Origin: Bacteroides thetaiotaomicron VPI-5482
GTDB taxonomy: Bacteria > Bacteroidota > Bacteroidia > Bacteroidales > Bacteroidaceae
NCBI RefSeq assembly: GCF_000011065.1
Contig: NC_004663.1
Span: 1,922,001 to 1,986,000, forward strand
Direction: 5' to 3'
DNA: 64,000 bases
Shown here: positions 1 to 7,976 of the stretch, piece by piece
Numbering within the stretch: position 1 is the stretch's first letter
Layout: each line of letters opens with the position of its first letter
Position numbers and translations under genes: made by a program
Notes under the pieces: model-generated
What the model was told of the DNA's origin: nothing
Database searches by the model: none
Seen by the model: the letters and a program-made list of their open reading frames with translations, nothing else

Positions 1-674
1 GAGCACGCTTTTTGGAAAAGCCGCAAGGAGGAAAAGGTATCCTTCTGGGAGGAGTCCCCGGTGTAAAGCCTGCCAAAGTATTGATTCTCGGAGGCGGTAT
101 TGTCGGAAGTAATGCAGCGCAGATGGCTGCGGGAATGGGTGCGGATGTTACAGTTGCAGATATTAATCTGTCACGCCTGCGCTATCTCAGCGAGACATTA
201 CCGAAAAATGTCAAGACGCTGTACGCATCCGAATTAAGGATAAAAAAGGAATTGCCGGATGTTGATCTGGTCATCGGTTCCGTGCTGATTCCGGGGGATA
301 AAGCGCCTCATCTGATTACCCGAAATATACTTGCAATGATGCAGCCCGGTACGGTACTTGTGGATGTAGCGATAGATCAGGGAGGATGTTTCGAAACGTC
401 ACACCCCACGACCCACAGTGCACCTACCTATGTGATAGACGGTATCGTTCATTATGCCGTAGCCAATATTCCGGGAGCTGTACCTTATACTTCTACGCTG
501 GCTTTGACCAATGCTACTCTCCCTTATGTCATTGCTTTAGCAAATAAAGGATGGAAAAAAGCTTGTAAAGACGACCCGGCACTAGCACTCGGCTTGAATG
601 TAGTGGAAGGAAAAGTGGTATATAAAGCAGTAGCGGATGTATTCGATCTAAAATATGAAAATATAAACCTATAA
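1..674 (+). CDS. ald: Alanine dehydrogenase, C-terminal part (5' end outside window)
   Basis: The frame is open from the first bases, so the N-terminus lies upstream of the window. The visible part begins with the family stretch EKPQGGKGILLGGVPGV, followed by a Rossmann NAD-binding glycine motif (GGGIVG) and the C-terminal domain with the conserved DVAIDQGGCFETS segment. Alanine dehydrogenase interconverts L-alanine and pyruvate plus ammonia with NAD in the cytoplasm. About 224 of roughly 370 residues are visible. It ends before a hairpin that probably terminates both this gene and the convergent gene. Confidence 0.93.
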   Translation, partial: ARFLEKPQGGKGILLGGVPGVKPAKVLILGGGIVGSNAAQMAAGMGADVTVADINLSRLRYLSETLPKNVKTLYASELRIKKELPDVDLVIGSVLIPGDKAPHLITRNILAMMQPGTVLVDVAIDQGGCFETSHPTTHSAPTYVIDGIVHYAVANIPGAVPYTSTLALTNATLPYVIALANKGWKKACKDDPALALGLNVVEGKVVYKAVADVFDLKYENINL

Positions 675-706
675 ATTGATTAAGCAGCCAACTTTCTGAA
701 GTAGTA

Positions 707-752
707 AAGTTCTGAAGTAGTCAGGTTTTCCAAACCCACTACTTCGGAACTT
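707..752. terminator. Bidirectional hairpin terminator
   Basis: A 15-bp stem (707-721 with 738-752, one G-T wobble) encloses a 16-nt loop and is followed on the + strand by a T tract. It lies between the stop codons of convergent ald and the nitronate monooxygenase-like gene. A direct repeat of TGAAGTAG lies just upstream of and within the left arm. Confidence 0.75.
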
Positions 753-758
753 GTTTTT

Positions 759-1694
759 TTACCAATATTTCTTCTCCGCTGCCCGCTGCATAGCCTCCAC
801 CAATTCATTCATGACTTCCGCTACTGACTGCTGACGGGAAACAATAGCCGACACCTGCCCTATCTCCAGTTCGCCTTCTTCCAGATCCCCTTCAAAGATA
901 CCTTTCTTCGCACGACCTCTCCCAAGAAGAGTCCGCAATTCTTCGGCAGAAGCACCGCCATCCTCAGCCCTCTCCACAGCATCCCGGAAATTATTCCGCA
1001 CTAAACGTGTCGGAGCCAGTTTCTTCAATAATAATTTAGTATCTCCTTCTCCCAAACCCAGACAATATTCTTTGAAGACCGGGCTGGCTGAACTTTCATC
1101 CGTCAACGCAAAGCGAGTACCGATTTGTACCCCTTCTGCTCCCAGCACCATGGCAGCAAAGATACCTTCTCCCGTACCGATACCTCCTGCAGCGATCAAA
1201 GGCAAAGTGGTCGCACTACGTACCGCAGGAATCAAGCAGAAAGTGGTAGTTTCTTCACGCCCGTTATGTCCGCCGGCTTCGAAACCTTCAGCGACTACCG
1301 CATCTACTCCCGCCTCTTCACATTTCATCGCGAAACGGGAAGAGGAAACGACATGAGCTACGATAATACCACGTTCGTGCAGCCATCCGGTCCATGCTTT
1401 AGGATTTCCGGCAGAAGTGAAAACGATCTTGACGCCCTCTTCGGCAACAATCGCCATGATTTCTTCAATCTGAGGATACATCAAGGGAATATTGACTCCA
1501 AAGGGACGGTCTGTAGCCGCACGGCATTTCCGGATATGTTCACGAAGAGTCTCCGGATGCATAGAGCCTGCGCCAAGCAGTCCCAATCCTCCCGCATTAC
1601 TTACTGCGGAAGCGAGACGCCAACCGCTACACCACACCATGCCACCTTGAATAATAGGATACTGAATACCGAAAAGAGAAGTAATTCTGTTCAT
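759..1694 (-). CDS. Nitronate monooxygenase / FabK-like FMN oxidoreductase
   Basis: This 311-residue protein has the features of the FMN-dependent TIM-barrel family shared by nitronate monooxygenase (2-nitropropane dioxygenase) and FabK enoyl-ACP reductase. These are the N-terminal IIQGGMVW loop, EAGGHNG at 139-145 (His143 is the usual catalytic or ligand His), the phosphate-binding AAGGIGTG at 168-175 and GVQIGTRF near 190. The family oxidises alkyl nitronates or reduces enoyl-ACP with NAD(P)H, and sequence alone does not separate the two. Length is normal. It is convergent with ald and stands alone. The C-terminal 60 residues are helical and charged. Confidence 0.85.
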   Translation of the reverse strand: MNRITSLFGIQYPIIQGGMVWCSGWRLASAVSNAGGLGLLGAGSMHPETLREHIRKCRAATDRPFGVNIPLMYPQIEEIMAIVAEEGVKIVFTSAGNPKAWTGWLHERGIIVAHVVSSSRFAMKCEEAGVDAVVAEGFEAGGHNGREETTTFCLIPAVRSATTLPLIAAGGIGTGEGIFAAMVLGAEGVQIGTRFALTDESSASPVFKEYCLGLGEGDTKLLLKKLAPTRLVRNNFRDAVERAEDGGASAEELRTLLGRGRAKKGIFEGDLEEGELEIGQVSAIVSRQQSVAEVMNELVEAMQRAAEKKYW

Positions 1695-1767
1695 AAATTA
1701 ATCGTTTTTCAATGTGCTAATCTGATAACATGGAACATGAGACATGTCCATATTTAATAAAACAGTT

Positions 1768-2496
1768 TCAGCGGGCAATCTGTTCAATGGGGCGATTGAT
1801 CAGTACAGTCGTCGAATCGCCATAGGTTCTCAACACTTCCAACGTACGCTCCCGACGTTCTTTTCCTTTTTTATCCCAGAAGTTTTTGGTAAAAACCGCC
1901 ATCAGATCAAGTCCTCCGATAGTTCCTCCATTGATGTACACGCCGCTGCCTCCAAACAAAGGAATCGGACTATCCATCACTACCGAATTAACCATCATTC
2001 CATTCGCCCGCTCGCTCAACTGACGGAAACGTACCCCGCTCGCCCGTATCTCCTCCAATGATTTGCGGACTCCTCCCGCCATCGGATTATGCGCCCAGTT
2101 GCTGTACGACCTTTGATGACGCATTTCGTAATGCGGATCTCCACGCCAGGTATTCTTATCCATTCTTATTTTCTTCTGAAAAACGGGGTCCCAATTATAA
2201 GGAGTATTTGCCTTATAGGGCATCAGACTCAATACCACTTTCGGTTTAGGCAATGCTTCGGGAAGCGACTCATCGGGCAGCATCCACTTCTTTTCCACCG
2301 ACATGCGGGGAGTACCGACAGCGCTGCCGAAATCAATCTGCCTGACTGCATCCTGATTCAAATTCAGCTCCTGATCACTGTCCAGCAACTTTCTCAGACG
2401 CAAGGAATCCTCCTTCGTCCATTCCTGCGCATGTACAAGCAAAGCTGTCAGGCACAGTGTCATAGCTGTTATCAAACGTTTTATCAATTCACTCAT
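1768..2496 (-). CDS. DUF4858-type exported protein
   Basis: The start chosen is MSELIKRL, which follows an AGAGG-type ribosome site; a start ten codons further up would lack one. Residues 4-24 form a signal peptide ending LLVHA/QE. The remainder is soluble, rich in Arg/Lys and Pro, with a conserved Gly-rich segment near the C-terminus (GGSGVYINGGTIGGLD). I believe this matches the Bacteroidales DUF4858 family; its function is unknown. It is the last gene of the ECF sigma operon running from 4792 downward, so it is probably an envelope protein made under that sigma factor. Confidence 0.7.
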   Translation of the reverse strand: MSELIKRLITAMTLCLTALLVHAQEWTKEDSLRLRKLLDSDQELNLNQDAVRQIDFGSAVGTPRMSVEKKWMLPDESLPEALPKPKVVLSLMPYKANTPYNWDPVFQKKIRMDKNTWRGDPHYEMRHQRSYSNWAHNPMAGGVRKSLEEIRASGVRFRQLSERANGMMVNSVVMDSPIPLFGGSGVYINGGTIGGLDLMAVFTKNFWDKKGKERRERTLEVLRTYGDSTTVLINRPIEQIAR

Positions 2497-2522
2497 CTTT
2501 CTACCTCTGTTTTCTATATTCC

Positions 2523-2624
2523 TCAAGTACCCCCATCATGCATGAGCGCATTCGTTTCCTTTTGGGCATAGCACGCCCCTGTCGGCAGTACAAAGACTGC
2601 TGATACAAATAAACGTTGCCTCAT
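2523..2624 (-). CDS. Predicted 33-residue exported microprotein
   Basis: An ATG at 2624 preceded by an A-rich leader opens a 33-codon frame. The first 20 residues are an almost textbook signal peptide (MRQRLFVSAVFVLPTGACYA) with cleavage before QKE, a common Bacteroides site. The mature part would be only about 13 residues. It lies between the lipoprotein gene and the DUF4858 gene in the same orientation, 27 bp upstream of the latter. It could be a true small peptide, a leader regulating translation of the next gene, or the start of a gene truncated by deletion. Confidence 0.4.
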   Translation of the reverse strand: MRQRLFVSAVFVLPTGACYAQKETNALMHDGGT

Positions 2625-2662
2625 GTTTTTTAGTTTTTATACACCGAAGGATTTTTCTTTTT

Positions 2663-3187
2663 TTACCACCATCGGTATCCTGAGCCACAAAGCGGCTCGT
2701 CGTAGCACGGATCAATCGTCCAGGTCGTCTTCGGATATTTCCGCCCTTCCCACCATCGACGATAGCAGGCTGCCGCGTCGAGCACTTCGTCGTCGGTCAG
2801 GAAATAGATGGCTTCGTAATTTTCGGCATTCGCCAGTACCATCCTGCAACCTAACGACGGGGCTGTTCCCTGACGGATCGATTCTATCACCCAAAGCATA
2901 CATTCACCTAAACGGATTTTACCGTTATTCGTATTGTAGACTGACGGGAAAGAAGGAATAATAGTCAGATCTTCCGCATATTTCAATAGTTCGGGAATGT
3001 CCTCTTCAGTGAAATGAGGAACTTCCACGACCCCTTTTTCATTCTTCATATTATAGGTACCCGCTTTCAGCTGTTTCACAAAAACGGTTACATCGGGATT
3101 CTCATAGTCCATTTCTTCGCTGCTGCATCCCACCAGGGATACCATCAGGCTAACAGCCATCCACAGCATCATAAGTGTTTTTTTCAT
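2663..3187 (-). CDS. DUF4943-like lipoprotein of the ECF sigma operon
   Basis: Starting at MKKTLMML, the 174-residue product has a type II signal peptide with lipobox LVGC (Cys at about residue 21) followed by SSEE. The mature protein is soluble, with a conserved stretch RLGECMLWVIESIRQG and a Trp/Tyr-rich C-terminus. It resembles the Bacteroidales DUF4943 lipoproteins, whose function is not known. It starts 11 bp after the stop of the anti-sigma-like gene, so the two are almost certainly co-transcribed. Confidence 0.75.
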   Translation of the reverse strand: MKKTLMMLWMAVSLMVSLVGCSSEEMDYENPDVTVFVKQLKAGTYNMKNEKGVVEVPHFTEEDIPELLKYAEDLTIIPSFPSVYNTNNGKIRLGECMLWVIESIRQGTAPSLGCRMVLANAENYEAIYFLTDDEVLDAAACYRRWWEGRKYPKTTWTIDPCYDEPLCGSGYRWW

Positions 3188-3198
3188 TTTTATAAGGA

Positions 3199-4251
3199 TT
3201 AATACGTCATGCGAAGTCCGCAAAGTAAATTAAAATTAGTCGGCCGTTTCGTGCGTACCGTAGCCAGTTTCGAATCCGTCTTGAAATGATGGGAAACACC
3301 CGGCTCGGCAAAAACCGCCAATCGGTCATTAATTTTGTAAGTGATTCCGATACCGGCAGTAACTGCCAGTTGGATAGGTTCTTCTTTAAAACTGTTGTCC
3401 GGCGCACCGGCTATACATTTGTCCGCCACTCCGCCTACCGTAGCGTAGAGGTCGATTTTCTTTGTATCCATCAAGGTAATATTCGCTTTCAGCGGGATGC
3501 CCAGATAATGCAGGTGCTGTCCTTCCGAGCGCAGATTCGAATAAAGCAGTCCGGTCTCTATTCCGAGATAGTCATTCAGTTTCCGCTCTACAGTGACTCC
3601 TGCGGAGATCGGCATCTTGTAGGCACCGTCCTCTGCCGGAAGTGCCGTCCCCATCTGCGCTTTCAAAGCCCAGCGATGTTTTTTTACGTTTTCCACCGGA
3701 GCAGGTGTACCGGTAGTATATTTTTCTTCTTGTGCGGCGGATGGTTCTGTGTTACCATTATTCGCCTGCCAATAACCGTTGCGACCTTGGTTGCCGTATC
3801 GGTTGCCATTTCCCGTGGTGGTAGTTGCCGAGAAAGAGAAAGACATGGAGAAGGAAATGGAAACCGAGTCTCCCTCTTCCGGATACTGCGATAATAATCC
3901 GAATGATTTAGGTGCCGGTTTCGGCAATACAGGTTCCATTGCCGTCGGCAACTGATTAGCGCGTACACCATCTCCATCCATTCTTCCGCTGTTCGCCACC
4001 ACGATTTTGGTAAACGCCTCCTCCATCTCTTCTTTCGGAGAGAGATACCAGAAAGTAGCTGAGGATGCAGCCAATACCAGCAACACAGATGCTGCCGCTG
4101 CCACACGGAAGAATATCAACCGACGGCGATGCTGACAAGCCACAGGGATATCCTGCGAAAGCTCTTCCCAAAAGCCATCCCGAACAGTCATCCCGGCATC
4201 AGCGAGACGAGTGCGAAACAGATCGGTTATTTCATCATTTTCTTTCTTCAT
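3199..4251 (-). CDS. Anti-sigma-like membrane protein with C-terminal beta-barrel-type domain
   Basis: Three parts are visible in 350 residues. Residues 1-42 are cytoplasmic and charged (DLFRTRLADAG, FWEELSQDIP), as in Bacteroides anti-sigma proteins. Residues 44-68 are one transmembrane helix. After a Ser/Thr/Asn/Gly-rich linker (about 120-185), residues 195-350 have alternating hydrophobic strands (TVERKLNDYLGIETGLLY, LGIPLKANITL, VTAGIGITYKINDRLAVFAEPG) and a final TFNL..GLRMTY-like barrel strand typical of small outer-membrane barrels. It overlaps the sigma gene by 17 bp, which supports translational coupling and an anti-sigma role. The barrel-like part fused to an inner-membrane anchor is unusual. 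Confidence 0.75.
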   Translation of the reverse strand: MKKENDEITDLFRTRLADAGMTVRDGFWEELSQDIPVACQHRRRLIFFRVAAAASVLLVLAASSATFWYLSPKEEMEEAFTKIVVANSGRMDGDGVRANQLPTAMEPVLPKPAPKSFGLLSQYPEEGDSVSISFSMSFSFSATTTTGNGNRYGNQGRNGYWQANNGNTEPSAAQEEKYTTGTPAPVENVKKHRWALKAQMGTALPAEDGAYKMPISAGVTVERKLNDYLGIETGLLYSNLRSEGQHLHYLGIPLKANITLMDTKKIDLYATVGGVADKCIAGAPDNSFKEEPIQLAVTAGIGITYKINDRLAVFAEPGVSHHFKTDSKLATVRTKRPTNFNLLCGLRMTY

Positions 4252-4792
4252 GATTTCTATATTCTTTTATTCTTTTTGCTAACAAATACTTGGCTCTGTG
4301 TAACTGCGAAGTAGACGAATGTTCTTTAATGTGAAGCATCCCGGCTATCTCCTTGTGCGATTTCTCTTCAAACACATAAAGGTTGAAAACGGTTCGGCAA
4401 CCATCCGGCAATTCGGCGACAAACGCCATTAATTGTTCTTCGGAGATCCCTGCTCCTCCTCCCGACGACGAAATATCCGGTATGTCGGGAAGCTGCTCTT
4501 CATGCACTACCAACTGATTGACTCGTTTCTCCCGTCTCAGATAGTCCAGTGACTGTGTCACCATCACCCGTGTGATCCACGTACAAAGCGAGGATTCACC
4601 CCGGAACGAGAAGTTGGTAAAAATCTTGATGAAACCGTCATGCAGTACATCGTGCGCCGCATCCATATCGCCCGTATAGCGGTAGCATACCGCCAACATT
4701 TGTTTGGCATAGAGGGTGTAAAGTTCCTTTCGGGCTGAATCCTGTCCTGCCCGACAGCCCTTTATCAGTTCTATCTCGTTTTCCAATGCCAA
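4235..4792 (-). CDS. ECF RNA polymerase sigma-70 factor
   Basis: The 185-residue protein has region 2 (about 10-90, including LYTLYAKQMLAVCYRYTGD and DAAHDVLHDGFIKIF) and region 4 (about 125-180, with ELPDGCRTVFNLYVFEEKSHKEIAGML and a recognition helix ending RAKYLLAKRI). This is the compact extracytoplasmic-function layout. It directs RNA polymerase to a dedicated promoter set. It heads an operon with an overlapping anti-sigma-like gene, a lipoprotein, a microprotein and a DUF4858 protein, pointing to an envelope stress or envelope-sensing role. The region 2-4 linker contains a Ser/Gly run (SSSGGGAG). Confidence 0.92.
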   Translation of the reverse strand: MALENEIELIKGCRAGQDSARKELYTLYAKQMLAVCYRYTGDMDAAHDVLHDGFIKIFTNFSFRGESSLCTWITRVMVTQSLDYLRREKRVNQLVVHEEQLPDIPDISSSGGGAGISEEQLMAFVAELPDGCRTVFNLYVFEEKSHKEIAGMLHIKEHSSTSQLHRAKYLLAKRIKEYRNHEERK

Positions 4793-4904
4793 TTGTCTTT
4801 TTTAAATCGAACGTATGTCTGCGCCGTTTTTATCCTTTAGACGCAAGTATTTGAGGAATGCTGCAAAGAGTTTTGCTAAAAGAAGTTAAAGAAATGTGAT
4901 TCGT

Positions 4905-4967
4905 AAATAATAAACGGTGAACAGCTGCAGCACGATAGCAACAGCACTGTTCACCGTTTATTTATTA
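4905..4967 (-). terminator. Hairpin terminator after nadC
   Basis: A 14-bp perfect stem (TAAACGGTGAACAG at 4911-4924 with its complement at 4947-4960) with flanking A/T runs lies 21 bp past the nadC stop. The preceding 110 bp up to the sigma gene hold no gene. Confidence 0.7.
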
Positions 4968-4987
4968 TCAGTTCATCACTTATAGAT

Positions 4988-5836
4988 TCAGCATGCTTTG
5001 AAACTCATGTCAAGTCCTTTCACCGAATGAGTCAGAGCTCCAACAGAGATAAAGTCTACGCCACATTCGGCATAGTCGCGAAGGGTATCGAAAGTGATAC
5101 CGCCGGAAGATTCTGTTTCGTATTTGCCGGCTACCATATCGACTGCCTTCTTAGTCATTTCGGGTGTAAAGTTGTCGAACATGATGCGGTCTACGCCACC
5201 CAAGTCAAGCACTTGCTGCAATTCGTCGAAGTTGCGTACTTCGATTTCAATCTTCAGGTCCTTGCCCTTTTCCTTGCAGTAATCCTTGGCACGGTTGATC
5301 GCTTTGTCGATGCCTCCGGCAAAATCCACGTGATTGTCTTTCAGCAGAATCATGTCGAACAGACCGATACGATGGTTTACACCTCCACCGATTTTGACTG
5401 CCATCTTTTCGAGGATACGCATACCCGGAGTTGTCTTGCGGGTATCCAACACGCGGGTGTGAGTGCCTTCCAGTTGTCTGGCATACTTGCGGGTCATGGT
5501 TGCGATACCGCTCATACGCTGCATGACGTTCAGCATCAGGCGTTCGGTCTGGAGCAAGGATTGTACTTTTCCTTCTACGATCATGGCTACGTCGCCCGGT
5601 TTCACTTCGGTGCCGTCATTGATAAACACTTCCACTTTCATGGACGGGTCGAAACGGTTGAAGATTTCTTTGGCAACTTCGATTCCGGCCAGTACACCGG
5701 CTTCTTTGATCAGTAGTTTTGATTTTCCCATTGCAGTAGCGGGAATACACGAAAGGGTGGTATGGTCACCATCACCTATATCTTCTGCAAAAGCAAGATC
5801 GATCAGTTTGTCGATCAGTTCTTTTTCCTTATTCAT
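4988..5836 (-). CDS. nadC: Nicotinate-nucleotide pyrophosphorylase (carboxylating)
   Basis: This 282-residue enzyme makes nicotinate mononucleotide from quinolinate and PRPP, a step of de novo NAD synthesis in the cytoplasm. Family marks are EDIGDGDHTT near the N-terminus, LNVMQRMSGIAT, the substrate-binding RVLDTRKTTPGMR, GGGVNHRIGLFDMILLKDNH, and a C-terminal ESSGGI / GVDFISVGALTHSV barrel end. The start MNKEKE was chosen because its ATG overlaps the last codons of the upstream DUF4783 gene by 8 bp, giving translational coupling; a TTG four codons earlier is less likely. Confidence 0.96.
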   Translation of the reverse strand: MNKEKELIDKLIDLAFAEDIGDGDHTTLSCIPATAMGKSKLLIKEAGVLAGIEVAKEIFNRFDPSMKVEVFINDGTEVKPGDVAMIVEGKVQSLLQTERLMLNVMQRMSGIATMTRKYARQLEGTHTRVLDTRKTTPGMRILEKMAVKIGGGVNHRIGLFDMILLKDNHVDFAGGIDKAINRAKDYCKEKGKDLKIEIEVRNFDELQQVLDLGGVDRIMFDNFTPEMTKKAVDMVAGKYETESSGGITFDTLRDYAECGVDFISVGALTHSVKGLDMSFKAC

Positions 5837-6221
5837 TGATCTTGTCAATTCTTATTTGGTGTATTAAATATTGAGTCTGCACTTTTTTCAGGAAGCAGTT
5901 CACACGGAATTTCCCTTTTGTAGTCGTCAGCGTACCTATGACAAAACTGGATTCATCCCGTTTTCCCTGATGATTCACGTCAAATGCGTTGACCTTGTTT
6001 TCCGTGAAAAACTCTTGCATCATTGCTGTCGCTTTCTTCTTGTCAACGTTTGCCGAGCTGCCTTGGAGAACGAGGTTTACCTTGTCTCCCATATACTTAC
6101 TCAGTTCCTGCGAGCTTCCCCGCTTAAATGCCGTAATCACTCCTGCCGGTATCTCCTGCGCCATCAGCAATGAGACAGAAAGAAGCAAAGAGGCCATTCC
6201 TAAAAGCACTCGTTTCTTCAT
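5829..6221 (-). CDS. DUF4783 exported protein
   Basis: The 130-residue product has a signal peptide (residues 1-21, ending LLMAQ) and a compact NTF2-like pattern (GVITAFKRGSSQELSKYMGDKVNLVL, FFTENKVNAF, FRVNCFLKKV.TQYLIHQIRI). This fits the Bacteroidales DUF4783 family, periplasmic or secreted and of unknown function. It is the first gene of a two-gene operon with nadC. A TACCTTTG -7 box on the minus strand at 6284-6277 lies 56 bp upstream of its start. Confidence 0.85.
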   Translation of the reverse strand: MKKRVLLGMASLLLSVSLLMAQEIPAGVITAFKRGSSQELSKYMGDKVNLVLQGSSANVDKKKATAMMQEFFTENKVNAFDVNHQGKRDESSFVIGTLTTTKGKFRVNCFLKKVQTQYLIHQIRIDKINE

Positions 6222-6276
6222 AAATCCAAGCTTTTGGGTTGAAGTTTAAAGGCTTAAACTTTCAACTAATGATAGG

Positions 6277-6324
6277 CAAAGGTAAGCATTAATTGCAGAA
6301 TAACATAAAAAATGCCTATTTTTG
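6277..6324. promoter_or_regulatory. Divergent promoters for rlmH (+) and DUF4783-nadC (-)
   Basis: On the + strand TTG at 6293-6295, a 21-bp spacer and TATTTTTG at 6317-6324 give a Bacteroides sigma-ABfr promoter for rlmH, whose ATG is 25 bp further on. On the minus strand TACCTTTG at 6284-6277 matches the same -7 consensus for the DUF4783-nadC operon. The two overlap back to back, so occupancy of one may affect the other. Confidence 0.65.
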
Positions 6325-6348
6325 TGCTCGAATCAGAATATCAGACGC

Positions 6349-6822
6349 ATGAAAACAACTTTGCTCGTCGTTGGACGAACCGTAGAACAACACTATATTA
6401 CAGCTATTAATGACTATATTCAGCGTACCAAACGCTTCATCACTTTTGATATGGAAGTGATCCCCGAACTGAAGAATACCAAGAGCCTTTCGATGGATCA
6501 GCAGAAGGAGAAAGAAGGGGAACTGATATTGAAAGCGTTGCAACCGGGGGATGTGATCGTACTGCTCGATGAGCACGGGAAGGAAATGCGTTCACTCGAA
6601 TTTGCCGATTACATGAAGCGGAAGATGAATACGGTGAATAAGCGGTTGGTATTTGTCATCGGTGGTCCTTACGGATTTTCGGAGAAGGTGTATCAGGTAG
6701 CTAATGAAAAGATTTCAATGTCGAAGATGACGTTTTCACATCAGATGATACGGCTGATCTTCGTGGAACAGATTTATCGGGCGATGACGATATTGAATGG
6801 AGGGCCGTATCATCATGAATAA
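6349..6822 (+). CDS. rlmH: 23S rRNA (pseudouridine1915-N3)-methyltransferase
   Basis: The 157-residue SPOUT methyltransferase modifies pseudouridine 1915 of 23S rRNA in assembled ribosomes. It shows the family marks VIVLLDEHGKEMRSLEFADY, the knot motif FVIGGPYGFSEKVY and the C-terminal MSKMTFSHQMIRLIFVEQIYRA with the terminal HHE. The start at MKTTLLVVG gives the usual RlmH length; nine extra upstream codons would overlap the transcription start region. Confidence 0.97.
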   Translation: MKTTLLVVGRTVEQHYITAINDYIQRTKRFITFDMEVIPELKNTKSLSMDQQKEKEGELILKALQPGDVIVLLDEHGKEMRSLEFADYMKRKMNTVNKRLVFVIGGPYGFSEKVYQVANEKISMSKMTFSHQMIRLIFVEQIYRAMTILNGGPYHHE

Positions 6823-6850
6823 CATGCCTCCATTCAACAGCAAACTCTCC

Positions 6851-7489
6851 TTATCCTGCTGAGTTTTCCGCTAAATATAATTTATCAAATACCGTTCGCA
6901 GTTCTTCCTCATTCTCCATCAACTGACGCAACTCCGCCAACCGTCCGGCATTATCAGACTGGGGTATCCATAACTTCAGATACCCTCCTTCTGCATATTT
7001 ATCGGCAAGATGTTTCCGGAAGCGTTCATACTGCTGCTCTTTATCCATCTCCGGATAATGAGACAAACCATACTGTACGGTGCGGCGCAGTGTTACTTCC
7101 GGATCAATAATCCGGTCTGCCTCAGCCACTATTTTCCCGTAGATACTTCGCGGAGCATCTCGGTTGGAGGCACGATGATCCTCTATCGCTTCCTTCATCT
7201 GCAGCATTTGTTCATCGGTAAACCACTGACGCAAAGTTTCATCCGCCAACAATATTTTGCCCGAAACGATATGATGAAATTCACGTCCCTCGCATAAACC
7301 CAAGTCGTGATAAGCGGCAACCGTATAAACCATTGCAGAATCGACTTCATAATGAAGAGCCAGCTTCAGACTTTCTTCGATCACTTTTTCTGCATGGTCT
7401 ATCTGGTGCGCCTTATCAAAGCCGGCATATTGCGGGATAATCCTTTCCTGCACGTATCTCTGCAATTCAGTAGGTATATTATGAGTCAT
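6851..7489 (-). CDS. HD-domain phosphohydrolase
   Basis: The 212-residue protein has HD metal-site signatures: HQIDHAEKV (about 28-36), AAYHDLG (His-Asp doublet, about 58-64), HHIVSGKILL, then IEDHRASNRDAPRS and AEADRIIDPE. Such proteins are metal-dependent phosphohydrolases, often acting on nucleotides; the substrate here is unknown. It begins 32 bp downstream of the queF stop on the same strand and may be the last gene of the queuosine block, though a role in that pathway is only inferred from position. Confidence 0.85.
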   Translation of the reverse strand: MTHNIPTELQRYVQERIIPQYAGFDKAHQIDHAEKVIEESLKLALHYEVDSAMVYTVAAYHDLGLCEGREFHHIVSGKILLADETLRQWFTDEQMLQMKEAIEDHRASNRDAPRSIYGKIVAEADRIIDPEVTLRRTVQYGLSHYPEMDKEQQYERFRKHLADKYAEGGYLKLWIPQSDNAGRLAELRQLMENEEELRTVFDKLYLAENSAG

Positions 7490-7520
7490 ATTCTGCTCGT
7501 ATTATTATTTTTATATCTGG

Positions 7521-7976
7521 TTATTCCCGATTCATCAACCGGTGCTCTGCCATCTGTTCGAACTTCGTTCCCGGACGGCCATAATTGGCATACGGATAAA
7601 TCGAAATACCGCCACGTGGAGTAAAGATACCCGTAACCTCGATATATTTGGGATTCATCAGTTTTATCAAATCTTTCATGATGATGTTCACACAGTCTTC
7701 ATGAAATGCACCATGATTACGGAAGCTGAACAGATAAAGTTTCAAACTCTTGCTTTCCACCATCTTAATGTCGGGGATGTAGCTGATACGTATTTCTGCA
7801 AAGTCAGGTTGTCCGGTTATGGGGCACAGGCTTGTAAATTCGGGACAGTTGAAACGTACCCAGTAGTCATTTTCCGGATGCTTATTATCGAAAGCCTCCA
7901 ATACTTCAGGAGCATAGTCTTGTTTATACTCCGTTTTTCTTCCTAATAAGGAAAGTTGGTCTTTTAATTCAGCCAT
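7521..7976 (-). CDS. queF: NADPH-dependent 7-cyano-7-deazaguanine reductase
   Basis: The 151-residue type I QueF reduces preQ0 to preQ1 in queuosine biosynthesis. The catalytic Cys is in FTSLCPITGQPDFAEIRISY, the QueF motif ESKSLKLYLFSFRNHGAFHEDCVN binds NADPH, and EVTGIFTPRGGISIYPYANYGRP closes the fold. Length is that of the unimodular subfamily. It is on the same strand as queC and the precursor transporter but separated from queC by 628 bp of repeat-rich DNA, so it may need its own promoter. Confidence 0.97.
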   Translation of the reverse strand: MAELKDQLSLLGRKTEYKQDYAPEVLEAFDNKHPENDYWVRFNCPEFTSLCPITGQPDFAEIRISYIPDIKMVESKSLKLYLFSFRNHGAFHEDCVNIIMKDLIKLMNPKYIEVTGIFTPRGGISIYPYANYGRPGTKFEQMAEHRLMNRE

